Positions 43,835-56,664 of a stretch of DNA of 64,000 nt are shown piece by piece (position 1 is the stretch's first letter; each line of letters opens with the position of its first letter). The notes under the pieces were generated by a model. The model had not been told where the DNA came from and made no database searches. It saw only the letters and a list, made by a program, of their open reading frames with translations. The position numbers and the translations under genes were made by a program. The DNA is from Sweltsa coloradensis (taxonomy: Eukaryota > Arthropoda > Insecta > Plecoptera > Chloroperlidae), in assembly GCA_024449915.1 (NCBI GenBank), contig JAMZAV010002026.1:50023-114022 (forward strand). Reading direction: 5' to 3'.

Positions 43835-44888
43835 TTAGTACATTTTCTTAGCTTGCCGTTTAACCCTTTGAAATATTTGCTTATATGTGTAAAACAGTTC
43901 TGTTGCTTCGTCTGTCGGTGCTAATTTGTGTATATTATACAGTCTGTTCATAGTACGGCTGGACGTAAAAATCCCTTTAGTTTTTTGTTTTAGTGGAAAT
44001 GCTTGATTTAAATGGAAAGTAAAAGTTTTAATAAGCTTTTCAGCCTGCGTTTCTAGACACGTCGTATTTACTACATCGTCCCAAGTTTCATTCGCTAGCA
44101 AGTGAATAAAATCTGCATAGTTTCTTTCGCTATAAATGCGAACTTTTTTTGACACTTCGTTATGAGATGCCCGATTTATATTATTTGGTAGAGGTATGCT
44201 AGCAACTATAACATTATGATCCGAAAAATATACCGTCAAATTTTGTACTGCACAGTTTTCCTGCGGAAAACTAGTGAAAATATTATCTATTAAAGTTTCA
44301 GAATGCGAAGTACATCTCGTTGGTGAAATAACGAGTGGTTTCAGGTTAAAAGTTTCAAGTAAAGTAACAAATTCATATTTCTTATTACTTTCTATTAGCA
44401 AGTTTATATTAGTATCTCCACATAAAATAATTGACTTGTTATTTCGTAAAAGTTTGTTTAAGATATTTTCTATTTTTAAGAGAAAAGTTATCATTTCACC
44501 ATCCGGTGTGCGGTAAATCGACACAATTACGTAATTTAGGTCCGGGAATTCAACGGCTATACATTCAAAATGTTTGTCAGTCGATTCTGTATTCAGATCC
44601 GCTCTTATTAGCGCATTGGAATATAATTCATTTTTTTATGTACATACAGACACCTCCCCTTTGTACTACATCTCTACAGTAACCGATAGGGGTTGCGTAA
44701 CCTTTAAGTGTCGCTGTCCCAAGTTCGCCCTCGCGTAACCAATGCTCCTGAATGCATACGACATCAGGTTTATCTTTTAATTCTTTGATAAAAATCTCTA
44801 AATCCGGAATGCAATTTCCCAAGCCCTGAATATATACATTAAAAATATTAAAATGATTTTTTGACGCTTCATTCTTTTTACTTAGCAT
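43835..44888 (-). pseudogene. LINE endonuclease (APE type), frameshifted
   Basis: The first piece (44628-44888) has FNVYIQGLGNCIPDLEIFI and VVCIQEHWL (the Glu of the active site). The second (43835-44524) has MSIYRTPDG, ILCGDTNINL (GDxN) and YFSDHNVIVA (SDH), all typical of AP-endonuclease-like domains that nick the target DNA. A frame break separates them at about 44530-44630. Confidence 0.85.
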
Positions 44889-44911
44889 AACTTTTTTGTC
44901 TCCCCTTGAAA

Positions 44912-45238
44912 TTAAGCGTTTCCCGAATGGGTCTTTCCTAGAGTGTCATACACATTTTGCATAAAAAATTGGCCTAGGTATATGCCGCCTCTGTAATTAA
45001 GATGTAAACCATCTCTGGCAGCCTCATTATGCGAAACACACATGTTCGAGTCAACATACTTAACTTTGTTTTGGCTACACACCCATCGAATGCTGTCATT
45101 GACCTTGTCAATGGTTTCGTCTCTAATGTCATCTCTGTAGATGACTCCGCTCACAATAAAGACCGAATGTTGATATTTTTCCCTGCCCGATCTTAGCAGT
45201 TCATCCATCTGAACCATGACGTGTCTTTCATGCTTCAT
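44912..45238 (-). pseudogene. LINE ORF1 fragment with SGNH esterase-like end
   Basis: A region of about 108 codons contains HSVFIVSGVIYRDDIRD and DGLHLNYRGGIYLGQFF. A D-x-x-H-L-N motif near the C-terminus is characteristic of SGNH/GDSL hydrolases, and CR1-group ORF1 proteins often carry such a domain. The N-terminal part (Ser nucleophile block) is not identified, so the assignment is moderate. Confidence 0.6.
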
Positions 45239-45504
45239 GCTTCATGCTTTATTGTTTGAACTCACCTTCGTTTCCGGATTAGGTATAAGGAAAAATACTT
45301 TTTTGAATTAATGTTCACTGTGCGATTTTTTTTGTCACATGGAACAAAATAATAAGAGTTTTGAACCGGTGGACGAAACAAATCGTGCAACAAACGTTGT
45401 GTCAGAAAATTATTTTCCCTTATACTCAGTCCGAAGGTATGTGTGTTTAGACAATAATTGTCTAACACACATACCACATTTGTTTAATTATTAAACAAAT
45501 CATA

Positions 45505-45707
45505 GCTCAAAATTAAGTATTGCACCTAGAACTTTCATTTACTTATTGACCAAAAATTTGCATATAATGGCCAAACGAGAGCTATTGTCGCATAAAATCA
45601 ATCTCTTTTTTTTCTTTTTTTATAAAGTTCCTCTTTCATTCAACCAACTTTCAGCCATTTTCCTTTGACTTTCAAAATATCGGTAAGAGTGTTATGCAAT
45701 GGCCTTA
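45505..45707. repeat. Repeat X, right arm (inverted)
   Basis: TCAAAATTAAGTATTGCACC through AAAATATCGGTAAGAGTGTT matches 41044-41230 in reverse. It is immediately followed by the inverted family B copy. Confidence 0.75.
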
Positions 45708-45714
45708 ATCAAAA

Positions 45715-46115
45715 ACTTAACTTGTATTTTGTTTGTTTATTTGGATTAAGGACGCGTCAACCGTTAGGTCATAATGCACCACTCTAGCCTAAGGAGGGTG
45801 GGGAGGAGGGGTTCATGCTGGTCAGAACCAGCCACGGGTAAGGGGAGGAAGGGGGGTTTCTCACGTCGCGGTCGTCATCGTCTTTGTCATCGTTCGTTGT
45901 GTCATTGTCATCGTCGCCGGGGGGTCGTCAAGGGAAGGGGGCAAAGTCCCCGGCGACGATTGCCAGAGCTCGCCTCTTGTTTCGGGGAGTAATATACTCC
46001 GCTCTTACTAGCTGATGTTTGCGAGGTGGACTTATTCTCTTGAACCGCCTTGTACGATTAGCAGAGCCATGCTCTGGGCCTATTCTACCCCGGGCCCAGA
46101 CGGAGACTTAAACTT
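45715..46115 (-). repeat. Dispersed repeat family B, minus-strand copy, near full length
   Basis: On the minus strand it runs from CCGTCTGGGCCCGGGGTAGA to GGTTGACGCGTCCTTAATCC, about 395 bp. It is the best-preserved copy and shows the whole family order, including the GACGAC-rich centre. Confidence 0.8.
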
Positions 46116-46609
46116 GAAGCTGGTTCAGCATATGCATTATATAATTACTTTTCTCTGTGTATAATTTCCGTTGCAAACTGCCAGAAATAAATAATTTTTA
46201 TTTAGTCTAACTGATTTTCATTGGGAGACATAAAATATTATCTAAATATTCTTGTTGAAGTTAGGTGAGCTCTTACTTAATATTTTTTACTACTAGTGGA
46301 TACAATCTTCATCTATTAATAAGAAAGAACGTTTCAGAAATCAACAACTATTTCCGTCATCAGGATAATACATCAGAAATCACAATATTATTAAAAACAT
46401 GAAAACAAACAAAATATGCAATATCAAAAAACACAAAATTATAACAAATCAAAATGGTCCATTAATCGACGGAAATAGCTGTGGATGTTTTTTCTTAGTA
46501 TGTAAGTTATTTATTTTAAGTGGTTTAAGTAAATGCCAGAAATATGTTTTGAATGTGTATATTTTATACACTTATTTAATCATTTTCGATCCTTTACGAA
46601 AATATATTA

Positions 46610-46655
<46 letters not shown>

Positions 46656-47289
46656 TCTCAAGTTTGAATAATAAAATAAAATAAAGAAAAATCTTAAATG
46701 AATTAATGATTTAAAATAAATTAAATGTGAAACTATTAGTTTAAGCACTTCCTAATAACTTGATTTTTGTAACAAATTGTTAATAAATATTCTCGGGTAA
46801 ACTGTTTATAACACATAAAATTTCACACTAACGTTAACAAAGAATAAAATCTATGTTACCCTGTACGCGTATTCGTAAAGTAATTAATTGATTTTAAATA
46901 AATAATTTATGAAATCACCGAAATATACTCAATTTTGGCCATATTCGGGAATTTATTACAAGTGAACAGATTTTTCAAACTCCAATTTGCGTACGTTTAA
47001 ATCAATGTAAACGCGCAGGTTTATTTGGTTTTATCGTAAGATAAACGGTTTGGTGGGAATTTCCTGAATTAAAATCCATGTTTTGGATTTCCCATTGTTT
47101 CACGTTTTGGACTTATGACTCGAAATGGATCTTTAAGGCTTATTTACTGCAAACAATTGCGGATATCAAAATAAAAGTACTTTATTAACATCCACGCAAA
47201 ATTTGGTAACTATATTACCAACCGTTCAGCAGAAATCATCAACACCTTAGTGCGCGCATTTGAGTTAGACCAAGCACCCCTCTTTAGAA
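46116..47289. other. Non-coding interval with (AT)n
   Basis: AT-rich throughout, with an (AT)n run at about 46613-46652. Nothing else recognised. Confidence 0.5.
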
Positions 47290-47525
47290 CATGATATTAA
47301 GGACGTCGTCGGGGACCTTGCCCCCTTCCTTTGACGACCCCTCGACGACTATGACGACAATGACACCACGAACGATGAGAAGACAATGACGACCACGACG
47401 AGAGAACCCCCTTTCCTCCCCTTACCCGTGGCTGGTTCTGAACAGCATGACCCCTCCTCTTCCCCCCTAGGTTAGAGTGGTGCATTATGACCTAACGGTT
47501 GACGCGTCCTTAATCCAAATAAACC
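47290..47525 (+). repeat. Dispersed repeat family B, 5'-truncated copy
   Basis: Starts in the GTCGTCGGGGACC block and ends GGTTGACGCGTCCTTAATCC. A remnant of the same end (TATCGGTTGACGCACCCTTA) is seen near 48020. Confidence 0.75.
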
Positions 47526-48314
47526 AAAACGACGATAACAATGTCAAAGCGAATTGGGTGGAAGTACATAGAAACAAAACTATGAAATCAGTGTCTATCA
47601 TTTCAGCCATCATTCATTCATAACAACACAAACTTATCAGTCACAATCATGAACACGACTTTTACCACTAATGAATTATAATATCCAAATTTTAAATATC
47701 CAAATTAAATATTAATTGCACGTGTAAAATTTGATAAGTTGAGAAGAAAACTGAAAGGACGTCACTATCTTACAAGTAGGCCTAGATAAAACTTTGGCAG
47801 CTCCTCAGCGAAACCTGTCTGATTCCAAACCATTATTGTAAACAGATACTATTTCTACAATATTGCAAACCAAGCTGAATAATGTTGAAGTGCAGTGATG
47901 CAACTCAACACGGAGTATCTACGACCTTCTATAAAAGGTTATTTTAGTCTTAGCATTACAACCCAATGCAAGTGTAGCTCTGCATGTGCAATCATGCACA
48001 ATATAACAAAACAATATGGCCTATCGGTTGACGCACCCTTAAATCCGAACAAACTTTAAATAATATAAATTTTCTTTACGTAATAAAGAATTATATATTA
48101 TTTCATATTTCCATTTCGTAAATTTTAACAAAATGATTGAAACTATTTGTTTTTGACATATTTTGTACAAAAAAGTTATGTTTTAACCAATACTTATGCA
48201 AATTATTGTTTAATGTGTAAGGTTACTATTAAAACTGAGTTCTTGGGATACTAATGTGATACTCTTTGCACCTGAAAGCATACTATGCTAAATTGCAGAG
48301 TTGGTTTCCTTTCA

Positions 48315-48951
48315 AGGGGTATTCACCTGCTAAACTCAAACAATATAAATCATTCGGACTAACTATAGTTATGAAGAGAAATTATTGGGTCCACCATGAC
48401 CCGAAACATTTTTGTCAAACTTCATAATTTTCCAGCTAGGTCCAATCGGCAAAAATCTCCCATAAGAAATAAAATGTGGAACATCTTTATGCCCCGTGAC
48501 CTTGGGGGATATTGATCCCAAAAAATATTGGCCATTTTTGAGGTACCTACTCGACAAGATTTTCTGTAAATCCGCTATATTTCGTTTTGTAATTTAAGCA
48601 CGTGGTTTGGTCAAAATATGCTGATTACCAAGAAGGCGAATGATTTTGGGATGAATAACTTTTGCGTGTTGAGTGTACATTTGTGCACAGTTTCAAGACA
48701 CGATGTTACAAAGGGTAATTTTAGATTGGTACAATGCTCTAGTATCTATGTGGGGCCAAAAATAAGCAAGTTTAAGCCGATTTGAGAAATTCCCCAAAAC
48801 GCAAATTTTCGTAAATTTCATGATTTTAAAAAAATTAAAAATTGGTGTAAAATTACAGTTACAAGATATACATTTTTAAACGGTAATTTTAGTGTAGTAT
48901 TATGCTATTGATAAAGTGGCAAACAATAACCTTTGGGGGTAATAGCCCCTA
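48315..48951. mobile_element. TTAA MITE, copy 3, diverged
   Basis: Begins AAGGGGTATTCACCTGC and ends GGGGGTAATAGCCCCT. Its whole length is recognisable against 42586-43228, in the same orientation, but with many substitutions. The flanking TTAA is no longer intact. Confidence 0.8.
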
Positions 48952-49509
48952 AGCATCGTGAGCTTTCATCACAGAAGTAGCAATTTGCATCATTGCAACC
49001 AACGACGACCAATTTCAGCATCACCTGTTTTCAACTGCCCTCAATCATCATCTCGCACACATAACCTACAAACATACGTTACATACACAAACACATATGC
49101 TCATTGTAAATATACTCACACATCCACCGTATTGTAGGGGCACTTAAAGCCTTGCCCACACAGTAAAGCATTGAGCAAGGAAACTAGATCAAACCAGTTA
49201 AATATAGACACAAAACCTAAAATACATTACTATGTTATGTGGTGAAGGTAAAATGTAAATACCACTAACAATATGAACGTTTAAATTAAATAATCTTAAA
49301 CCATACTTATAATTTTGTTTCAAAAGTATTTGTATCATAATAATATTATTGCATGAATGGACTGGATGGCAAAAAGAACGTTCAAGTATTTATACAAATC
49401 TTCATGTTATTCCTCATGACAACAATGTTTGTACAATCCATGTATGTATTATAATTTATTGTTAATGAATTATTGAATAGCATTAACATTGTGTTACTAA
49501 TAATAAAGT
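48952..49509. other. Non-coding interval before the duplication
   Basis: AT-rich, with no ORF or repeat recognised. Confidence 0.5.
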
Positions 49510-50239
49510 ACAACAAATTTTCAAAATTTTAAATCTAAAATTTAAGAGTAAAGAAACAAAAGTATGGAAGACAACGTTAATTTACTTAATCGCAAAGCAC
49601 GAAAAACGGTATTCTTTAATTTTTATGCAGTGACAACATAAATCCGATAGTCATGGTTTATTATTTAACAATATAATGCTAATATGTGGTTTGTGTAACA
49701 AAACCTAGAACAATCAACATGAACAAATAACTAAACGGTTAAGTACATTTTTGTATTTCAAAAGTATTGTCATGTTTATACTATGGAAACGTTACGTTGA
49801 ATTTGACCATGAAAAACAGCGACGCATAGCCCCTACTCTTGTTTTATATTTTTGATAAAGCATGTTTGACTCTTGAAAAGTGCAGAGCTTACGTACCTTC
49901 ACACTTGAGTCCTTGTCGGAAGAGACCATAGAGTAGAGACCCACAGTGGTCACAGAAAGTAGGAGACATAAAGTTGGAGAGTTTGAAGCGGTGAGGGACA
50001 TCTATCTTGAACCTCTCTCTCAAGTACTGGAAAGAAAGAACACCATATCAGTCTTCGAAAGTGCTGCCCACAGAAAGAAGAGAAACGTCAAGTGTGCAAT
50101 AACACAGGTGTGTTTTAACACTTTTTTTTATAAAAGCGTTGGAAAGCTACAAAAAATATTTAGTTTCAATATTGAGTGCTGGATGATCATACCACGGAGG
50201 TCACGAAGGTAAGAAGAAAGTAACAGTTTGAGTTTTTTA

Positions 50240-50430
50240 GTTAAAGGGCGAGTCAACCGTTAGGTGTGATAAAGCGTCACTCCAGCCTCCTAGGGGATGT
50301 GGGGAGGAAGTACATGGGGTAGACAGATCCCGCCACAATTAAGCTGGGTTCCTCATGTCGTGGTAGTCTTTGTCATCGTCCGTATCGTTGCTGTTGTAGG
50401 TGTAGGCCTACTATTTCGCTCTTGTACAGT
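50240..50430 (-). repeat. Dispersed repeat family B, partial minus-strand copy
   Basis: GGGCGAGTCAACCGTTAGGT, the CCTCCTAGGGGATGTGGGGA segment and the TCGTGGTAGTCTTTGTC stretch identify it; the GACGAC centre and 5' end are lost. Confidence 0.65.
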
Positions 50431-50521
50431 GGCGCACCGAGGGGGGGTTGGGGTTGGGGATTAACCCCCCCCCCAGAGCCAGAAAAAAAAAAAAAAAATA
50501 ATAATAATAATAATAATAATA

Positions 50522-50561
<40 letters not shown>

Positions 50562-50563
<2 letters not shown>

Positions 50564-51290
50564 GCTCATTGACACACACACACCTTACTACAAATACAAA
50601 CCAGAGAAAGTACTAAATAGTAAAGATTACAAATTATATTACGACCGCACAGTTATAACAGACCAAACGATACATCACAACAGACCGGATTTAATAATAA
50701 TTGACAAGAAGAAACAAGAAACTACCCTTATCGACGTTGCTATCCCAATGTGCCATAACGTCGACACCACGTGGAAGAAAAAAATTGACAAGTATAGTGA
50801 ACTTGCAATTGAGATCAAGAAGATGTGGAAACAGAAAAAGGTAAATACAATCCCATTCATTATATCAGCCAACGGCATCATACCGAAGAAGCTACATGAA
50901 AGCATTAAACAACTAGATCTTCAACCAAATGTATACATCGAGACTCAAAAGGCAGTAATACTCAACACGTGTAGAATAGTTCGTAAATTTCTAAACTAAG
51001 AATGATACTTCGAGATTTCGAGACAGCTTCCATCCTGACATGGTTTTCGTGGTTTCCCATAGTCCTAAGAGCAAATGCTAGGATGGCGACGAGAAATCGG
51101 CCACGACCGTACACAGCAGAAAGAAAACATCATCTACAAACAATATTAGAATTTATAAATGACTTATTTTAGTTAGAGTTAAGACAAAAGTAATAATGTA
51201 TGTAATAGGTACACATGGAAGTACTTGACGTAAGTCCGTACAACATGTTAGCTCCGGTTTTAACCGAGTTTGTATGAAATACATCCAATA
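50562..51290 (+). pseudogene. Dong/R4-like LINE, 3' end with restriction-like endonuclease
   Basis: The frame is open from 50562 to 50999 and contains YKYKPEKVL, YYDRTVITDQ, then RPDLIIIDKKKQETTLIDVA (about 50682-50741). The R-P-D...D spacing is that of the restriction-like endonuclease used by R2/R4-type elements. A Lys-rich tail (KKIDKYSELAIEIKKMWKQK) and a short 3' UTR ending CATCCAATAAAATAATAATA follow. Everything 5' of the endonuclease is missing. TAA repeats bound both ends (50497-50562 and 51290-51306). Confidence 0.8.
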
Positions 51291-51320
51291 AAATAATAAT
51301 AATAATCAAAACTCATTTCC

Positions 51321-51406
51321 AACAATGTCGGGTTGAGTGGTGTTCTTCACACCGATATCTAGGGCACGAAACTATTTTTTGCCGAGATTGCCAGGCTCAG
51401 CGTTTC

Positions 51407-51407
<1 letters not shown>
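51321..51407. repeat. 87-bp module next to (ATC)n, copy 1
   Basis: AACAATGTCGGGTTGAGTGG to GCCAGGCTCAGCGTTTC. Found again at 53046-53131 and 56665-56750, each time directly left of an (ATC)n array. Confidence 0.9.

Positions 51408-51468
<61 letters not shown>
51408..51468. repeat. (ATC)n array, likely 3' tail of the R2-like LINE
   Basis: About 20 ATC units, which are GAT units on the strand of the LINE to the right. Simple repeats at LINE 3' ends are common. The (ATC)n gives spurious poly-His and poly-Asp ORFs. Confidence 0.9.
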
Positions 51469-53040
51469 TTATTAGTATCTATCACATTACATTGCGTCAA
51501 CCAACAATTTATCAATAACAGTTGAAGTTGTTGACTAAATATACAAAGTTATTACAATACATTATACATTGTTTTAAAGCATAAAACACCATACATATTG
51601 CACCGCACCACCAGCATACACATAAAACGGTAAAATTGGACAATTGTTGTTAACATATTAAAATTAATAACAATAATCTATATCAGGTACACACAATAAT
51701 ACTAAAAAGTACATGCATACAATGTATACTCCTTTGCACCGCTCAAATTGTAACAATAATATATATACATACAAAACAAAATAGGTCTAAGATGAACCGT
51801 AATGTCAATCCTATTTTTACACCATAAATCACGCAATCTCTGCGTTTGTTAAAACGAATTAAAATATGTATACAATTAGTATTTTTTTCTTTTACGTCAT
51901 CAGTTGTATTGTCGATGCCCAGTTACATGTTCAATAAAAATGTCTCTGCTCCACCGGATAGTGTCACTGACCATCAACTTTCTCATTAGGGTAGAGTACC
52001 TTTTTCCAATTCCAAGCATCTTCACACCCGATCATTCCTAGTATCCCACGATCCCAGACTACCCACAACCACTGCTTCAACCACAGTTTTTAAACCCCTG
52101 GCTTCTAAGCACTTCGGCATGTGGCGTATACTTCCTGATCTTGTAATCTCGAGCAGCTAACAAGGCGTCGTTGTGGTTCTCGGCGGGTACAGTAACGTCC
52201 ACTATACAAGCTTTCTTTGTTATGATGTTCGTAATAACTAGATCAGGTCTTTCCCTCAGATCGCAATTTGGAATCTTCTGATTAACTCGGATTGTGTTTG
52301 CCTGATTCCTCGGAATAGCCTTAACTAATCTGTTCAACACAGCATTATGCCTCTCTGTCCATGCAGCAGTATGATATCGACACGAGTTCAAAACATGTGG
52401 TAAAGTTTCGTGCCCATAGTCACACCGGCGACAGTTAGTAGGAGCATTTCCGTACCTCCGAGTACCATTTAGCCCCACTGTATCTAATCGCGCCTTTGTA
52501 ACAAACCGCCAGTCACACAACCGTGTAAATCGCCCAGTTGACATGAAATGGTTACTAGCCTGAGATTTACTAGAATGTCTATACACCTTTCCCTGGTCTG
52601 GCTTTCGAAGAAGTCCTTTCTTTATAGTTGTGACGAAGACCATTTCTTAGTTGGTTAGCCAAATAGCCGCGAGCCTTTGGCGGTATAGTATGCCTATCGG
52701 GTGTCCGATTTGGCATATTTATTGTAATGGCTATCTCACCTCTTGCCTCACTGTACCCCCACTGACACCCAATGCGTGTTTGTAGCCTCCTTGTAGCATT
52801 ACGTGCTCTAGTCCAAATGGAACTGAAGTCATTACTTCTACCTCCCAGATCACCAACCATGCTTCCCGAAAGGAACTGGCAACAGTCGTGGACCGTAGGT
52901 TCTCTACCAATACGTTTCCTAACTACCTCCTTTAGTGAGGACCACGCAATATCCTTACAAAGTGGATCGCTGGCCGTAAGAAGCCGAAACGGATGGGCTA
53001 CCGCCAGCACATCTACAGAGTCATTAGTTGGTAACAGGCC
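51469..53040 (-). pseudogene. R2-like LINE, 5'-truncated copy with endonuclease domain
   Basis: Two minus-strand frames (52579-53010 and 52077-52643) join with one frameshift near 52600. The C-terminal part has a zinc-finger-like CRRCDYGHETLPHVLNSC (C-x2-C-x8-H-x4-C) followed by RPDLVI...ACIVDVTVP (R-P-D...D), the order of the R2-type restriction-like endonuclease. Upstream is the linker with SIWTRARNATRRLQTRIG. The RT domain is missing in this copy but partly present in copy 2. The 3' UTR runs to about 51469. Confidence 0.8.
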
Positions 53041-53045
53041 TGCAC

Positions 53046-53244
<199 letters not shown>

Positions 53245-54117
53245 GCATCATCTGCTTTTCCACCAATTTTCTCCACTCCTTCCTGTCCTCCCACAGCTTC
53301 AATTCCGTCACCTGGTTCCACGATTCACCTCTCTCTTCAACGTCTCCTTCGATCAATCTTCCCCATCTTTCTCTCGGTCTTCCTACTTTTCTTTTACCTT
53401 CCTCTCCTGCTTCGAAGTCTCGTCTTGGGATCCTATCCATATCCATCCTCTTCATATGACCAAACCATCTTAAACGTTCCCTTCCTATTTTAAACCTCAA
53501 CTTCTCCAGACCTAATTCCTTTCTTATAACGTCGCTTCTAATCCTGTCCAGTTTTGTAACTCCCTTTATACTTCTCAAAAACTTCATCTCTGCTGCTTCC
53601 AACTGACTCTCTTCCTTTGATCCAACTGTTCAAGTTACTGCACCGTAAGTAAGTATAGGTATGAAGTATGCTTTATAGAAAAGAACCTTGCATCTCTGTG
53701 GAAACAGCTCGTTCCAAAGCAGCTTTCGCACCAGTTGATAAAATCCTTCGGCTTTTTGTACCCTAGCTGTTACTTCTCTATTTACTTTAGCATCTTTTGT
53801 CAAGATACTTCCTAGGTACTTAAATTCTTCCTTTTCTTCTAATAATTTTCCACGAAGTCTTAACTTTTCTTGATTCTTAGGCATGCCTTTTATATCCTTT
53901 TTCATAACTAAACATTCACTTTTATTCTGACTAATACTTAACCCAAACTCTGTTGCAACTACATTCCATCTATCCACCTTTTCTTGCACCTCTTCAACAC
54001 TCTCACCCCAAATTAAGACATCATCGGCAAAAACTAAGGTTCTAGTGTCTCTTCCGTCTATATTCGGTTCCACTCTTCGTAGTATTTGATCCATTACGAC
54101 AGTAAATAGAGTCGGTG
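53245..54117 (-). pseudogene. RTE-clade LINE, 3' part of reverse transcriptase
   Basis: On the minus strand, QGSVLSPTLFTVVMDQILRR opens the fragment (from 54117), then FADDVLIWGE (catalytic Asp-Asp), KYLGSILTKDAKVN, PILTYGAVTWT and LRWFGHMKRMDMDR. A frame break at about 53625 separates the last part. Sequence 5' of the RT palm is missing and replaced by a TAATA microsatellite. The last frame runs straight into (GAT)n, as RTE elements have almost no 3' UTR. Confidence 0.85.
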
Positions 54118-54194
54118 ATAAAACACTACCTTGCCTAATATAATATAATAATAATATATAATATACCTAATAATAATAATAATAATAATAAAAA
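54118..54194. repeat. TAATA/TAA microsatellite
   Basis: Separates the RTE fragment from the hAT fragment; the same junction is at about 63420-63478. Confidence 0.85.
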
Positions 54195-54487
54195 TAAATG
54201 GACCTGTTCGCAGGTTAACCGCCCACAAACATTCGCATACAATAATTTTGATTTTTGCCGTTTGCCGTCTTCTAACTATAATGGCCACACTTCCTGTAAC
54301 CACATACTCCTGCGAAAGGTCGTTCTCCTCCCTAAAGTACTTGAAAACTTACTTACGATGCACAACTACAGAAAATCGTCTGAACGGTCTTGCTTTGGCT
54401 TTCATTCACGACAACATCCCAGTGACCCCAGACGAAGTCCTGGAAATTTTGTCTAAAACCCCAAGAAGGCTCAACATTCGATTGTAA
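54195..54487 (+). pseudogene. hAT transposase C-terminal dimerisation domain fragment
   Basis: The frame 54248-54487 contains LPVTTYSCERSFSSLKYLKT and ENRLNGLALAFIHDNI, the hallmark of the hAT C-terminal domain, with a proper stop after about 20 more residues. The catalytic part is missing. A second copy at 63490-63775 has one extra C that breaks the frame. Confidence 0.82.
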
Positions 54488-54554
54488 TAAATAAAGCACA
54501 GTGTGATGTAACATAGTTTACTTTACAATAATAAAAAAATGCAACAAACCGAAT

Positions 54555-54805
54555 GGATGAGCGTAGCGAAGATTCTATTCTACTTCACTGAACCGATACT
54601 CCAATTGCGATAAAATTTTCTGGAGACCTTCGAAATCTCTGAACTTAGAACTGCCACGTTTTTGAGCGCAATCGAAAAATTATTTATCATGAAAATCGCA
54701 ATTTTACGATTTTTTTCATTTAAAAAAAATTTTCTTCGACTTATAACACCTACATGCTTCATTCGATTGTAATGATTTTTTTCACAGAACTTAATTATGA
54801 TACTG
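54555..54805. repeat. Dispersed repeat family A, copy 8 (short)
   Basis: GGATGAGCGTAGCGAAGATT then ACCGATACTCCAATTGCG; two sub-units only. Confidence 0.8.
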
Positions 54806-55559
54806 CCATCGTTTTGTTAACAATATAAATTACAACAAATTTTCAAAAATTTTAAATCTAAATTTAAGAGTAAAGACAAAAGTATGGAAGACACGTTAAT
54901 TTACTTAATCGCAAGCAGCGAAAAACGTATTCTTTATTTTTATGCAGTGACAACATAAATCCGTAGTCCGATGTTGGTTTATTATTTTAACAATATAATG
55001 CTAATATGTGTTTTGTGTAACAAAACCTAGAACAATCCACGATGCAATAACTAAACGGTTAAGTAATTTTTGTATTTCAAAAGTAGTGTCATGTTATACT
55101 ACGGAAACGTACGTTGATTTGACCATGAAAACAGCGACGCATAGCCCTCTACTCTTGTTTTATATTTTTTGATAAAGCAATGTTGGACTCTTGAAAAGTG
55201 CAGAGCTTACGTACCTTCACCTTGAGTCATTGGTCGGAGAGACCATAGAGTAAAGACCCACAGTGGTCACAGAAATTAGGAGACATAAAGTTGGAGAGTT
55301 TGGAAGCGTTGAGGGACATCGATCTTGAACCTCTCTCCTCAAGTTACTGGAAAGAGACACCATATCAGTCTTCGAAAGTGCTGCCCACAGAAAGAAGAGA
55401 AAACGTCGAGTGTGCAATAACCAGGTGTGTTTTAACACTTTTTTTTATAAAAGCGTTGGAAAAGCTACAAAAATATTAGTTTTCAATATGAGGCTGCTGG
55501 ATGATCAATAACCACGGAGGTCACGAAAGTAAGAATAAAGTAAACAGTTGAGTTTGTTA

Positions 55560-55755
55560 TTAAAGTGCGAGTCAACGTAGGGTGATAAAGGCGGTCCTCC
55601 AGCCTCCTATGGGATTGTGGAGGAAGTACTGGGGTATACGATCCGGCCACGATTGAGCGGGTTCCTCCAGTCGTGGAGTCTTTGTCCATCGTCTCGTATC
55701 GTTGCTGTTGTAGTTGTAGGCCTACTATTTCGCTCTTGTACAGATGACGCACCGA
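55560..55755 (-). repeat. Dispersed repeat family B, partial copy in duplication copy 2
   Basis: Counterpart of 50240-50430 with many small indels. Confidence 0.65.
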
Positions 55756-55937
55756 GGTGGGGTTGGGGTTGGGATTAACCCCCCCCCCCCCAGAGCCGAG
55801 AAAAAAATAAAATATAATAATAGTAGGAATATAATAATAATAATAATAAAATAAATAAAATTAATAACATAAAATTTAAAAATAATAAGAGAATCAATAA
55901 TAATAATAATAATAATAATAATACATAATAATAATAA

Positions 55938-56640
55938 TTAAGCTCATTGACACACACACAACCTTACTAACAAATACAACCAGAGAACGTACTAAATAGT
56001 CAAGATTACAATTATATTACGACCGCACAGTTATAACAGACCCAAACTATTACGTCACACCAGACCGGATTTTAATAATAATTTACAAGAGGAAACAAGA
56101 AACTACCTTAGTCGACGTTTGTCTATCCCAATGTGCCATAACGTCGACCCCACGTTGAAGAAAAAATTGACAATAAGTGAACTTTGCAATTGAGATCAAT
56201 AAGATGTGGAAACAGAAAAAGGTAAATACAATCCCATTCATTATATCAGCCACGGCATCATAACCGAAGAACGACATGAAAGCATTAAACACTTATCTTC
56301 AACCAAATGTATACATCGAGACTCAAAAGCAGTAATTACTCAACACGTGTAGAATAGTTCGTAAATTTCTAACTAAGAATCATACCTTCGATGATTTTGA
56401 GACAGCTTCCATCCTGACATGGTTTTCGTTGTTTCCCATAGTCCCTAAGAGCAAATGCTAGGATGGCGACGAAAATGTCCACGACCGTACAACAGCAAAA
56501 GAAAACATCATCTACAAACAATATTAAATTTTAAATGGACCTTATTTTAGTTAAGTTAAGACAAAAGTAATCATGATTTAAAACATGTTTAGCCTCCGGT
56601 TTTAACCGGTTTGTATGACATACATCCAATAAAATAATAA
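55938..56640 (+). pseudogene. Dong/R4-like LINE 3' end, copy 2
   Basis: Counterpart of 50562-51290 (AGCTCATTGACACACACACA, later ACATACATCCAATAAAATAA). One-base indels break the frame repeatedly. Confidence 0.75.
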
Positions 56641-56664
56641 TAATCATCAAAATTCTCATTTCCA

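Larger units (their letters stand above)
41340..45240 (-). mobile_element. CR1/Jockey-superfamily LINE, nearly complete but broken
   Basis: On the minus strand the order is an ORF1 esterase-like end, an apurinic-type endonuclease and a reverse transcriptase. A 643-bp MITE splits the RT part. Frameshifts separate several pieces, so it is not active. No tail repeat is obvious at the 3' end. Confidence 0.85.

Noticed and set aside
49792..50212. Open frames on both strands near the start of the duplication
   Set aside because: The copy-2 counterpart does not keep either frame and no domain is recognisable, so there is no support for a gene.
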